This document shows, in pieces, positions 50,330-58,385 of a stretch of 64,000 bases of DNA. The stretch covers positions 1,178,001 to 1,242,000 of the forward strand of contig CP081102.1 of NCBI GenBank assembly GCA_025141835.1, in the 5' to 3' direction. Numbering within the stretch: position 1 is the first letter of the stretch; every line of letters begins with the position of its first letter. The stretch comes from Rhodobacteraceae bacterium M385. GTDB taxonomy: Bacteria > Pseudomonadota > Alphaproteobacteria > Rhodobacterales > Rhodobacteraceae. The notes beneath the pieces were generated by a model. That model was not told the origin of the DNA. It made no database searches and was given only the letters and a program-made list of their open reading frames with translations. A program made the position numbers and the translations under genes.

Positions 50330-51913
50330 ATGATGACGGGGATGACTCGGCGAAGCTTGCTGACGATGATCGGTACAGCTGCGGGTAGCAGCGCGATGTA
50401 TTACGCAATGACGGCAATGGGACACGCCATGCCGTCGGATTATTCAGGACCCATTCAACTGGAAGGCAACCCGAACGGAACCAAGGTTCTGATCCTTGGG
50501 GCCGGTCTTGCAGGCATGACCGCCGCGCTGGAGATGCGCGCCGCGGGATATGAGGTGGAGGTGCTGGAATTCCGCGAGAAAGCGGGCGGTCGGTGTTGGA
50601 CGTTGCGCTCGGGCGATACCTATACCGAGCTTGGTGGCGCGACCCAAACCGTCGACTTCGAAGAGGGCAACTACATCAACCCCGGCCCTTGGCGGATTCC
50701 CCACAATCACTACGCCGTCATGGATTACTGCCGGCGTCTCGACGTCGAGTTAGAGCCCTTTATTCAGACCAACTACAACGCCTACGTGCACCGCTCGGAC
50801 GCCTATGATGGCCGCCCCATGCGGATGAAAGAGGTGCTCACCGACTATCGTGGTCACATCTCGGAATTGCTGGCCAAGGCCGTGGATCAAAACCGTCTCG
50901 ACGATATGGTGACGGAGGAAGACAAGGAACTGCTGCTTGATAGCTTGCGGCGCTTTGGTGTTCTCAACGACGAACATGAATACGTCCAAAGCCTGCGCAC
51001 CAGTGGCTACCGTGGCTACGAGAAACAGCCCGGCGGCGGCGAGGGCGCGGCCCCGATCGCTTCTGAACTGCTCGACCCATCCGAGGTGATCCAATCCCGC
51101 CTCTGGACCTATCTGGCCACCCACGAAACCATGAGCCACCATGCGCCCATGTTCCAACCCGTAGGCGGGATGGACGGCATCGCCCGTGGCTTTGAACGTC
51201 AGGTGGGTGATCTGATTACTTACAACGCCAAGGTGGTCTCGCTGCAACAAGACGACAGCGGCGTGACGGTAGAGTGGGAAGACCTCGCCAACGGCGGCAC
51301 CAACACCAGCACCGCCGATTATTGTGTCTGCACCATTCCGTTCTCTATCTTGGGTCAGATCGACCACAACTTGTCCGGCGATCTGTCGGCCATCATCAGC
51401 GCGATGCCTTATAATGGCGCGACCAAGGTGGGTCTGGAATTCAACCGCCGCTTCTGGGAACAGGATGAAGATATCTACGGCGGTATTTCCTATACGGACC
51501 AAGCGATTAGCCAAATCAGCTATCCTTCCACGGGATTCCTTTCGGACGGTCCTGCCGTTCTGCTGGGGGCCTATACGTGGCGCGGGGCGAACACCTTTCA
51601 GTTCAACGCGATGCAGCCGGAAGAGCGGATCGAAATGGCCCTTGAGATGGGCGAGAAGATCCACTCCCAATATCGGGAGGAGTTCAAGACCGGCGTTGCC
51701 GTGACGTGGCACAAGGTGCCTTGGGTGCTTGGGTGCTCGGGCATTTGGGAAGACCGCGCCCGCGACTACGACACCGCGATCCAGATCGACAATCGCGTGG
51801 TCTGCGCGGGTGAGCACCTCTCCTACCTCTCTGCGTGGATGGAGGGGGCAATCCTGTCATCGCTCGACGCGGTTTCGCGTCTCCATGAAGTCGTCATCAA
51901 CGGTGGTGAATGA
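50330..51913 (+). CDS. Tat-exported flavin amine oxidase
   Basis: A 527-residue FAD-dependent amine oxidase. The N-terminus has a twin-arginine pattern (TRRSLLTMIG) followed by a hydrophobic stretch, so export as a folded flavoprotein is likely. The FAD dinucleotide-binding motif is VLILGAGLAGMTAALEMRAAGYEVEVLE with the GG-R motif in KAGGRCWTLRSG. The C-terminal FAD signature is CAGEHLSYLSAWMEGAILSSL. I chose the ATG at 50330 because GGGAG lies just before it; an in-frame ATG at 50303 is poorer. It is followed after one base by a cytochrome c-RidA fusion gene, which suggests that its electrons go to a cytochrome rather than oxygen. Confidence 0.85.
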   Translation: MMTGMTRRSLLTMIGTAAGSSAMYYAMTAMGHAMPSDYSGPIQLEGNPNGTKVLILGAGLAGMTAALEMRAAGYEVEVLEFREKAGGRCWTLRSGDTYTELGGATQTVDFEEGNYINPGPWRIPHNHYAVMDYCRRLDVELEPFIQTNYNAYVHRSDAYDGRPMRMKEVLTDYRGHISELLAKAVDQNRLDDMVTEEDKELLLDSLRRFGVLNDEHEYVQSLRTSGYRGYEKQPGGGEGAAPIASELLDPSEVIQSRLWTYLATHETMSHHAPMFQPVGGMDGIARGFERQVGDLITYNAKVVSLQQDDSGVTVEWEDLANGGTNTSTADYCVCTIPFSILGQIDHNLSGDLSAIISAMPYNGATKVGLEFNRRFWEQDEDIYGGISYTDQAISQISYPSTGFLSDGPAVLLGAYTWRGANTFQFNAMQPEERIEMALEMGEKIHSQYREEFKTGVAVTWHKVPWVLGCSGIWEDRARDYDTAIQIDNRVVCAGEHLSYLSAWMEGAILSSLDAVSRLHEVVINGGE

Positions 51914-51914
51914 T

Positions 51915-52802
51915 ATGAAAAACACATTCTTAGCAACACTTTCGCTCGGCGCTTTGACGGCCTTTTCCGCAACCGCGCAGACCAGCACTCCGGCCACCGA
52001 GGCGTTCAACGCGGGCAGCTATGTCAGCACCGATGGGGAGCAAATCTACCAAACCTTCTGCGCCGGCTGTCACATGCCCGGCGGGGAAGGGGCCGTCGGC
52101 GCGGGCACCTATCCTGCCTTGGCCGACAACCCCAACCTCGAATTTTCGTCCTATGCGACCTATCTGGTCATCAATGGCCAAGGCGGGATGCCTGCCCTTG
52201 GGTCTTTGTTGGACGATGAGCAGATCGTGAACCTGATGACCTATCTGCAAACCAATCTGGGCAATGACTACACGCCCGATGCGACGGTCGAGATGGTCGC
52301 CGATACACGCCCCGTCGCGCCCGAGCCAGAGATGGCCGAGCATGAGGTGCGTGACCCCACCGACGGCGATACCTCTGGCGTCACGCGCCACGCCATTCCC
52401 GGCTCGGATTTCCCGATCTCCTTGGCGGTGGAAGTGCCCGCAGATGCGACGATGGTCTACCTCAGCGGCGCGGTGCCACAGGTCGTGGATGACACCGCCG
52501 AACAAGGCTCGCCCGAGCGCTATGGCGACACCACAGCGCAAACGGTCAGCACCCTCGCGTCGATCGAAGCGCGTCTGGAATCCCTCGACCTGACCATGGG
52601 CGACGTGATCTCCATGCAGGTGTTTCTGGTGGCCCCGGAAGGCGCTGATGGCATGGACTTCGGCGGGTTCATGGAGGGCTACGTGCAGTATTTCGGCACC
52701 GAGGCGCAACCAAACCTGCCCACACGCTCCGTGTTCGAGGTCGCCGGGCTGGCTAGCCCCTCGTGGCTGGTCGAAATCGAGGTGGTCGCCGTCCGTCCCT
52801 GA
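51915..52802 (+). CDS. Exported cytochrome c fused to a RidA/YjgF domain
   Basis: A 295-residue protein. A signal peptide (MKNTFLATLSLGALTAFSATA) is followed by a class I cytochrome c domain (residues about 35-118) with haem motif C49-A-G-C52-H53 and a probable axial methionine at M92 (GQGGMPALG). After an acidic, proline-containing linker comes a RidA/YER057c/UK114 domain (residues about 155-295). It ends in LPTRSVFEVAGLASPSWLVEIEVVAV, where R271 matches the arginine essential for imine deamination in RidA. It starts one base after the amine oxidase stop. The natural reading is that it accepts electrons from the oxidase and hydrolyses the imine product. A strong terminator follows. Confidence 0.85.
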   Translation: MKNTFLATLSLGALTAFSATAQTSTPATEAFNAGSYVSTDGEQIYQTFCAGCHMPGGEGAVGAGTYPALADNPNLEFSSYATYLVINGQGGMPALGSLLDDEQIVNLMTYLQTNLGNDYTPDATVEMVADTRPVAPEPEMAEHEVRDPTDGDTSGVTRHAIPGSDFPISLAVEVPADATMVYLSGAVPQVVDDTAEQGSPERYGDTTAQTVSTLASIEARLESLDLTMGDVISMQVFLVAPEGADGMDFGGFMEGYVQYFGTEAQPNLPTRSVFEVAGLASPSWLVEIEVVAVRP

Positions 52803-52827
52803 CACGGCCTTACCCAACTGACCCTTA

Positions 52828-52865
52828 AAGGGGCGCCGCGGATATCCACCCGGCGCCCCTTTTTT
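52828..52865 (+). terminator. Rho-independent terminator after the cytochrome c-RidA gene
   Basis: AAGGGGCGCCG (52828-52838) pairs with CGGCGCCCCTT (52851-52861) and the stem runs into a T tract. It ends the amine oxidase/cytochrome transcript and lies just before the probable integration junction. Confidence 0.9.
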
Positions 52866-53041
52866 GTGCGCAACGCCCACGCGTGCGCGCGATCGTCGGG
52901 CCACCCGATCAAATGTGAACCGAGGCAAAACGCGAGCAGCGCACATGCCCTCTCTCCGCGTTTTGCGTGCGTGATAGGGGAGAGCGATTGGTTGGAAGAA
53001 GACGGATCGGGCACCTACGCCTCGTAACCCGTTGATTTGCT

Positions 53042-53089
53042 TGGAGGCGAGTACCGGAATCGAACCGGTGTACACGGATTTGCAATCCG
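53042..53089 (-). tRNA. 3' half of a tRNA-Cys(GCA) gene (attachment-site fragment)
   Basis: On the minus strand the sequence contains an anticodon stem-loop (CGGATTGCAAATCCG, anticodon GCA), a variable loop TGTAC, a T arm (ACCGGTTCGATTCCGGT) and an acceptor 3' strand ending CTCGCCTCCA. The 5' half (acceptor 5' strand and D arm) is absent: the sequence upstream of the anticodon stem does not contain GGCGAG or a D-loop. It is therefore not a functional tRNA. A 3' tRNA fragment next to phage-like genes is the usual trace left by integrase-mediated insertion into a tRNA gene. Confidence 0.85.
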
Positions 53090-53200
53090 ATGTAAAATTC
53101 AACTATTTCAAAGCCTAAATGTTTCAAAGACCACGCCGACAAACCGTGAACAAACCAGGAAAGTTTCAAATCTCGATTTTGTGGCGGGAAAGGTGGTTGC

Positions 53201-54076
53201 ATGAGCCATCGAGCAAACTGTTGGCTTGCACAATTAGCGCCGGCGCGGGTGAAGCCCGGTGCATTTCGCGTCCTCTTTCACCTTTGCGACCATCACAATG
53301 GTGAACGCGATCCACGTCGCGCTTGTTTTCCTTCGCAAAAGACTTTGCGAGAGCGCACAGGCATGGCGAACGGGACTCTCAACGCTGCTCTTGCCAAGCT
53401 TGAAGCCGACGGGTTGATCCAGCGCATCAGGTCCACAGTTCCCGGTCATACGACACGGCGCACCTATTACATTCTGGAATGCGATTTTGACGGGTTAGAA
53501 GGGCAAACTCCGAAACCTGGAGTTAGTGCAAATTCCGACGCGCCCGAGCTAGCACAAGAGCAAACTCCAGTTTCAGAGCGAGCAAACTCCGGTTTAGAGG
53601 CGGGCAAACTCCGGTCGACCGGAGAGGAACCTGAAAGGAACAGGAAAGAAGAGGATATGTGTACGGTGGGATCCGCTTGCGACACACATCCGACTTTCGC
53701 GGAGTTTTGGCAAATCTATCCTCGACGGAGGGACCGGGTGGAGTCTGAACGAAGATACGCTGAAGCAGTGGCCGATGGCACTGATCCTGCTAAGATTATC
53801 TCCGGAGCCAGAGCATATGCGGATGAGAACGCGAGCAATGGGAAGCAATTCATCGCATACTCAGCAAATTGGCTCAAGAATAAGCGGTGGCGGGACTATG
53901 CCGTCGAGGTGGAGCCAGTCGCAAAAACTAGCGACTTGGCGACGCTTTATGCTGAACGGATCAAGGCGGGGATGCGCATCTTCGGATCGCCTGTCAGTGA
54001 AGAGCTTCGCGCAGAGCTGATCACAGAACACGGCCTAACGAATGAGCAGATCGACCGCGCGTACGTAGCTGTATGA
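53201..54076 (+). CDS. Phage-type replication-like helix-turn-helix protein
   Basis: A 291-residue protein. The N-terminal winged helix (residues about 18-80: FRVLFHLCDHHNG, ACFPSQKTLRERTGMANGTLNAALAKLEADGLIQRI) is the HTH_36 type found in phage and plasmid replication initiators. A low-complexity polar linker (about 105-155) follows. The C-terminal module FAEFWQIYPRRRDRVESERRYAEAV and IAYSANWLKNKRWRDY is common in prophage replisome-organiser proteins. A GGAAAGGTGG sequence precedes the ATG. It lies directly inside the tRNA-Cys fragment and supports the view that the junction belongs to a mobile element. No integrase is visible in the window. Confidence 0.7.
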   Translation: MSHRANCWLAQLAPARVKPGAFRVLFHLCDHHNGERDPRRACFPSQKTLRERTGMANGTLNAALAKLEADGLIQRIRSTVPGHTTRRTYYILECDFDGLEGQTPKPGVSANSDAPELAQEQTPVSERANSGLEAGKLRSTGEEPERNRKEEDMCTVGSACDTHPTFAEFWQIYPRRRDRVESERRYAEAVADGTDPAKIISGARAYADENASNGKQFIAYSANWLKNKRWRDYAVEVEPVAKTSDLATLYAERIKAGMRIFGSPVSEELRAELITEHGLTNEQIDRAYVAV

Positions 54077-54334
54077 ATTCTAAGCAGGCCCAGCGCTCTA
54101 AAGGATCTAGGGAAAGAGATCCGGCGACCTCGTCTTGTAGTATCCGATGTGACCATGGACAGGTTCATCCTATCCGACTCAGCTAGGGGTAACTTCTTAG
54201 CCCTACTTGTCGCTGCAAGTGCAGTGGCCAAGTTCCGCAAGAGTTTGGCGCGCCTGAACACCGCGCCTGCCGAGCTTTGGGCTAGTATCGATTTACGCAG
54301 CGCAAAGGTGCCTCGAGGCCGCGCCGAATAAAAA
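54077..54334. other. Intergenic stretch with one small open frame of doubtful reality
   Basis: An open frame of 60 codons (54149-54331, plus strand, product starting MTMDRFILSDSARGNF) lies here. It has no convincing ribosome-binding sequence and no recognisable domain. It directly precedes the decayed transposase and may be part of the same decayed DNA. I would not call it a gene without expression evidence. Confidence 0.3.
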
Positions 54335-54997
54335 CGCCTTACCGATGGCATCACCGGGCTGGCCGATCAATCCGGGCTCTATGGCTCACGCATGGTCACC
54401 GGCCTGCTGAACAGCCCAGGTTGGCATGTGTATCACAAGCGGGTCGAAGGAGTCTGGCTCCCATAGGGCCGAAGGTTCTTCATAAGTATAAGTGGAAAGC
54501 ACGGCTCTGGCTGAACTATGGTATCTGCGTGCGTCTGCGGCCTGAGCGGCCTAACCGCGTTTGATCGTCTTATTTCGTCTAGGGCCGTACAGCCATTTGC
54601 CGGGCCTATCGGACACGGAACATCATGGATGAATACAGTAAGTAGAGGGGCGTTGATGATCCGCGTCAATCGATAGCTCACCTCAACCGACGCGCTGGGT
54701 GCGTTGACGGATTTGGTCATCCTGCGCGGCCCGCCCGAATATGCAGGTTCCCACGAGGGCCCGTAATTTATCGCTCAGAAGGTGCAGGGTTGGATCGCGG
54801 CGGTTGGCGCAAAGATGGCTTGCATCGAGCCGGGGTCACCAGAGGAAAGCGGATACTACGAACTTCAACGCGCGCTTCTTGGGCGAGCCGCCTAACATCG
54901 AAATTGTCTACAGCCGAGGAACGTGCAAATCCTGATCGCGCAATGTCGCGTCCACTACAATGCTGCAATGCGCTCGGATGTCAGCCTTCGGAGATGA
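54335..54997 (+). pseudogene. Decayed IS3-family transposase (orfB) remnant
   Basis: Conceptual translation across frames gives recognisable IS3 orfB pieces in the right order: GLYGSRMVTGLLNSPGWHVY then HKRVEGVWLP followed by TAG; RLWLNYGICVRLRPERPNRV then a stop where the family has W; GRTAICRAYRTRNIMDEYSK; ALMIRVNR then TSTDALGALTDLVILRGPPE; FIAQKVQGWIAAVGAKMACI then EPGSP; and finally QILIAQCRVHYNAAMRSD. At least five stops or frameshifts break it, and the N-terminal third is missing. It is transcribed in the plus direction, and its end overlaps the last codons of the deoR-type gene on the other strand. No terminal inverted repeats were found. Confidence 0.85.
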
Positions 54998-55703
54998 CTT
55001 GATCAAAGTCCTCGACTGAGGCGACGACCGCGAGAGCTGTTCTGTTGAATTTACTCCTGGTCGCAAGCAAAAAGGGATGACGGGCTGACTGCAGCGCTGC
55101 TTGTTTGATTGCGATCTTATCTACATCGAAATCCATCACTCGATCGTCCTGGTCGACGGCTGAGCAAGCAATCAACGCGTAGTCCAAACGCACATTCCGG
55201 AGGCGATCAACGATTTCTGCGCCAACAAGAGAGCCATCTCGACCGGCCATGCGGCCCCCGAGCAGGTGGACTTGATGGTGGGCCGGATCGAACTTCATTG
55301 CTGCGGGCATGGAGTTGGTGAAAACAGTGAAGCCAGGGCGCTTCGCCAATTCAACTGCGCAGGCCTCTATCGTTGTTCCAACATCGAGGTAGAGCGTGGC
55401 ACCATCAGGAATGAGTTTTGCAGCTCGCCGCCCAACAATCTGCTTCTCGGGTCGGGCGATGTTTCGCTTTGCACTGTAATCAAGTCTAGCGGCTTCCGCC
55501 TGATCTACCGGCCCTGCACCACCGTGAAATCGCTGTAAACGGCCAGCATTGGCTAGCGCAATGATGTCGCGACGAACCGTTTGCGCGGAAACCCTGAAAC
55601 GTTCGGCTAAGGTTTCAATCGTTGCGAAACCGCTCTGTTCAACAGTTTCCAAGATATTCGTGCGTCGCTCGGAAAGTGTAAGGTTTGAATCGTGGTTTGT
55701 CAT
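54981..55703 (-). CDS. DeoR-family regulator
   Basis: A 240-residue DeoR/GlpR-type repressor. The N-terminal helix-turn-helix is ERRTNILETVEQSGFATIETLAERFRVSAQTVRRDIIALANAGRLQRFHGGA. The C-terminal DeoRC sensor domain has the phosphosugar-binding loop LYLDVGTTIEACAVEL and the segment VHLLGGRMAGRDGSLVGAE. It is divergent from the SLOG/ABC operon and shares with it a 56-base promoter that holds a palindrome. It probably represses that operon until a sugar phosphate appears. Confidence 0.87.
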   Translation of the reverse strand: MTNHDSNLTLSERRTNILETVEQSGFATIETLAERFRVSAQTVRRDIIALANAGRLQRFHGGAGPVDQAEAARLDYSAKRNIARPEKQIVGRRAAKLIPDGATLYLDVGTTIEACAVELAKRPGFTVFTNSMPAAMKFDPAHHQVHLLGGRMAGRDGSLVGAEIVDRLRNVRLDYALIACSAVDQDDRVMDFDVDKIAIKQAALQSARHPFLLATRSKFNRTALAVVASVEDFDQVISEG

Positions 55704-55726
55704 AAATCTGTGTCAATTATCTACCA

Positions 55727-55746
55727 TTTGTAAGCTATCTTACAAA
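55727..55746. promoter_or_regulatory. Palindromic operator between the deoR-type gene and the SLOG/ABC operon
   Basis: TTTGTAAGCTATCTTACAAA has perfect eight-base arms around CTAT. It lies 13 bases before the SLOG gene start and 23 bases from the DeoR start, where binding would block both transcripts. Confidence 0.7.
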
Positions 55747-55759
55747 GCAGACGGTAACG

Positions 55760-56434
55760 ATGACAACACAAATATCTCTGGCAAAACGCAACGATGGCCG
55801 GATTGAGATTAACGGATTCGAGTTAGACGCCTCGCGGTGGTGCCTTGGGTCAGAAAGTAACTCTGGGTCGCCCGTCTCACTCGAGGAAGCCTTCGAGCAT
55901 CTCGCAAGCAGTGGTCAGCTGAGAGGTGTTGTTGTTGGAATTATCGGCCCCAGAGACGCAACGTTGGAACAGATTGGCGCGGCAGAACAGATCGCCTTTT
56001 CCCTTGGAAGCTACGGTTTGACTTTGATCTGCGGAGGCAAGTCAGGGGTTATGGAAGCGGCCTCGCGCGGGTGTCGCGACGCGGGTGGCCTGATGGTCGG
56101 TATCTTGCCTGGAAGCGTTCCGAGTGAAGCAAATGACTACGTCGGCATACCGCTTCCAACCGGTCTCGGCGAGGCGCGGAACATGATCATTGCGAAATCG
56201 GCGCGTGTTCTTGTCGCTGTCGGTGGATCTTACGGAACGTTGAGTGAAGTCGCCTATGGGCTGCATTTCTCAAAACCCGTGATCGGGATTGCCGGCGCTG
56301 CACAGGTCGATGGCGTCACCCATGTTGAAAGTGCCGACGCGGCTGTCACCGCAGTGTTGGAGGCGTTGATCCTGGCAAGCACCCGACCCGAACCCACCAA
56401 GAATGGAGAAACGCTCGGGGGTGCCTGCCTATGA
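55760..56434 (+). CDS. SLOG/LOG-like nucleotide-binding protein (TIGR00725-like)
   Basis: A 224-residue Rossmann-like protein of the SLOG (LOG, 'lysine decarboxylase-like') superfamily. Signature loops are VVVGIIGPRDAT, LICGGKSGVMEAASRG, GLGEARNMIIAKSARVLVAVGGSYGTLSEVAYG. The last loop is the GGxGTxxE-type nucleotide or phosphate motif, here with S-Y in place of G. About 40 extra residues precede the core. LOG relatives cleave nucleoside monophosphates, but TIGR00725-type members have no established activity. It overlaps the ABC ATPase gene by four bases, so it is made together with a sugar importer. Confidence 0.75.
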   Translation: MTTQISLAKRNDGRIEINGFELDASRWCLGSESNSGSPVSLEEAFEHLASSGQLRGVVVGIIGPRDATLEQIGAAEQIAFSLGSYGLTLICGGKSGVMEAASRGCRDAGGLMVGILPGSVPSEANDYVGIPLPTGLGEARNMIIAKSARVLVAVGGSYGTLSEVAYGLHFSKPVIGIAGAAQVDGVTHVESADAAVTAVLEALILASTRPEPTKNGETLGGACL

Positions 56435-57504
56435 CTGTTTTGGCGCTTGATGGCGTGACCAAAAGATTTGGTGATGCAACAGCGGTCGATAACCTCAGCC
56501 TAGAATTGCGTGAGGGTGAATTCGTTGCGTTGCTTGGCGCGTCCGGCTGCGGAAAGTCCACCACATTGCGTTTGTTCGCGGGCCTCGAAGCGCCGACCGA
56601 CGGTAAAGTCCTGCTGTCCGGCCAAGATGTTACCACCTCATCCGCGTCCGCCCGCAATATCGCATTGATGTTTCAATCCTACGCGCTTTATCCGCATCTG
56701 ACAGTAGCGCAGAACATCGCCATGCCGCTACGACTGCGTAGGCTTTCGGCTTGGCAACGCTTGCCTGGCGCTACTTTCATTGCTTCTGGCATAAAGAAAG
56801 AGGCCACTGAGATAGCAGGAGCGGTCAGTCGAATGGCCGATTTGCTACGCTTGGGTGCGCTTCTTGATCGCAAACCCGGTCAGCTTTCAGGCGGGCAGCA
56901 GCAACGGGTCGCCTTGGCCCGAGCGCTCGTGCGGGACCCGTCAGCGTTTCTGCTAGATGAGCCGCTGTCCAACCTCGATACTCAACTTCGCGCGGAAACC
57001 CGCGAAGAGATCAAAGCGCTCCATGATCGGACGGGCTACCCCTTTCTTCTTGTGACCCATGACCAATCTGACGCCCTGTCTATGGCTGATCGTATCGCCG
57101 TTATGATTGGCGGAAAAATCGTGCAACTCGGGACGCCGGTTGAGATCTTTAATCGTCCAGTTACCCAAGAAATTGCGACGTTCATTGGGCAGCATCGTAT
57201 GAACATCCTGCCCGTCGGGGCAGGGGGTAGCCTCCATGCATCGGGCGCAGGCCTATCTCTTGGTGTGCGGCCAGAGGATCTGTTTATCAGTGAAGAGGGC
57301 CTGCCAGCAGTAGTCGAGCGTCTGACATTTCATGGCGAAGAGACGATTCTGAAGTTGCGCGGCCCGGCAGGTCTGCCGCTGAGTTCCGTTATTCGGGGCG
57401 GCATTGCCCCTCCGGCGCTCGGCTCCAGCGTTCACCTCAACGCCCTTGAAACGGCCTTGCATGGATTTGACCAGCAGGGCCTAAGACAAGAGATCGCGCA
57501 ATGA
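56431..57504 (+). CDS. ABC transporter ATP-binding protein (CUT1/UgpC type)
   Basis: A 357-residue ATPase. Walker A is GASGCGKST, the signature is LSGGQQQRVALARAL, Walker B is AFLLDEPLSNLD, and the switch region is LVTHDQSDALSMADRIAV. A C-terminal regulatory domain follows. Between the Q-loop and signature there is a somewhat longer connector (RRLSAWQRLPGATFIASGIK) than in typical MalK proteins. It overlaps the upstream SLOG gene and the downstream permease gene by four bases each. Confidence 0.9.
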   Translation: MTVLALDGVTKRFGDATAVDNLSLELREGEFVALLGASGCGKSTTLRLFAGLEAPTDGKVLLSGQDVTTSSASARNIALMFQSYALYPHLTVAQNIAMPLRLRRLSAWQRLPGATFIASGIKKEATEIAGAVSRMADLLRLGALLDRKPGQLSGGQQQRVALARALVRDPSAFLLDEPLSNLDTQLRAETREEIKALHDRTGYPFLLVTHDQSDALSMADRIAVMIGGKIVQLGTPVEIFNRPVTQEIATFIGQHRMNILPVGAGGSLHASGAGLSLGVRPEDLFISEEGLPAVVERLTFHGEETILKLRGPAGLPLSSVIRGGIAPPALGSSVHLNALETALHGFDQQGLRQEIAQ

Positions 57505-58385
57505 CGCGGCGCTGGATCACAGATCTCGCCCTTGTTGGGCCGGCAGCCGTTGCACTTGTTCTGTTCATTTTCCTGCCAGTGGGCATCGTTTTTGTTCTGG
57601 CCTTTACGGACTATCAATTCGGAGCAAGGAGTGCGAATTGGGTCGGCTTAGAGAATTTCGGCGATCTTTTTGGATCGCGACTTGGCCGCAACGCAATCTT
57701 CAACACTTTGATCTACGCGGGCATTGTCATTCCGGCCTCGGTTGGTTTGGGACTTCTTGTTGCGATTAAGCTTCACAGTCTTTCCAAGAGCTTGCCGCGG
57801 GTCTCCAACCTTATGAAGGCCATCTACTTCCTTCCCGTTGCGGCTACGTTGGTTGCGATGGCGGTGAGTTGGCAGATGCTGATGCACCCATCCTTGGGCC
57901 TGCTCAACACTTGGGCCAGTGCCCTCGGTTTTTCACCTCAGCAGTGGCTGAGCGACAGGGACATTGTGCTGTACTCTCTTGCAGTGATCGGTGTCTGGCA
58001 GAGCATCGGATACAACATGGTGCTGTTTCTTGCCGGTTTGGCGTCCATTCCGGACACTCTCTATGACGCATCCGAAGTGGACGGAGCAGAGAGTGGCTGG
58101 TCAAAGTTTTGGCTCGTGACTTGGCCGATGCTCGGGCCAACGACGCTTTTTGTCCTTATCGTCACCGCAACAAGCGCGTTTCGCGTGTTCGAGACCGTTG
58201 CGACGATGACCGGAGGCGGTCCTGCCTTTGCCTCTGACACGATTGTCTATGCACTCTATCGGGAAGGCTTCGTTTATTTCAAAGCTGGATACGCGAGTGC
58301 AATCACAGTCGTCTTTTTCTTTGCGCTGCTGCTGATCACCGCGATCCAGCTCGTCGTGATCGAGCGTCGGGTACATTACCGATGA
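57501..58385 (+). CDS. ABC sugar transporter permease, first subunit
   Basis: A 294-residue six-helix permease of the UgpA/MalF type, with the cytoplasmic coupling loop YDASEVDGAESGWSKFWLVTWPMLGP. It overlaps both the ATPase gene and the second permease gene as ATGA. The four-base overlaps along the whole unit indicate tight co-translation. The substrate is unknown; glycerol-phosphate, polyol or sugar are typical for this subfamily. Confidence 0.88.
   Translation: MTRRWITDLALVGPAAVALVLFIFLPVGIVFVLAFTDYQFGARSANWVGLENFGDLFGSRLGRNAIFNTLIYAGIVIPASVGLGLLVAIKLHSLSKSLPRVSNLMKAIYFLPVAATLVAMAVSWQMLMHPSLGLLNTWASALGFSPQQWLSDRDIVLYSLAVIGVWQSIGYNMVLFLAGLASIPDTLYDASEVDGAESGWSKFWLVTWPMLGPTTLFVLIVTATSAFRVFETVATMTGGGPAFASDTIVYALYREGFVYFKAGYASAITVVFFFALLLITAIQLVVIERRVHYR

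Noticed and set aside
51930..53102. A 390-codon minus-strand open frame covering the cytochrome c-RidA gene and the tRNA fragment
   Set aside because: Its first residues are simply the translation of the tRNA-Cys fragment, and the rest is antisense to a gene with a signal peptide and haem motif.
53042..53117. A complete tRNA-Cys gene
   Set aside because: The 5' acceptor strand and D arm are missing: nothing between 53090 and 53120 can pair with the 3' acceptor strand.
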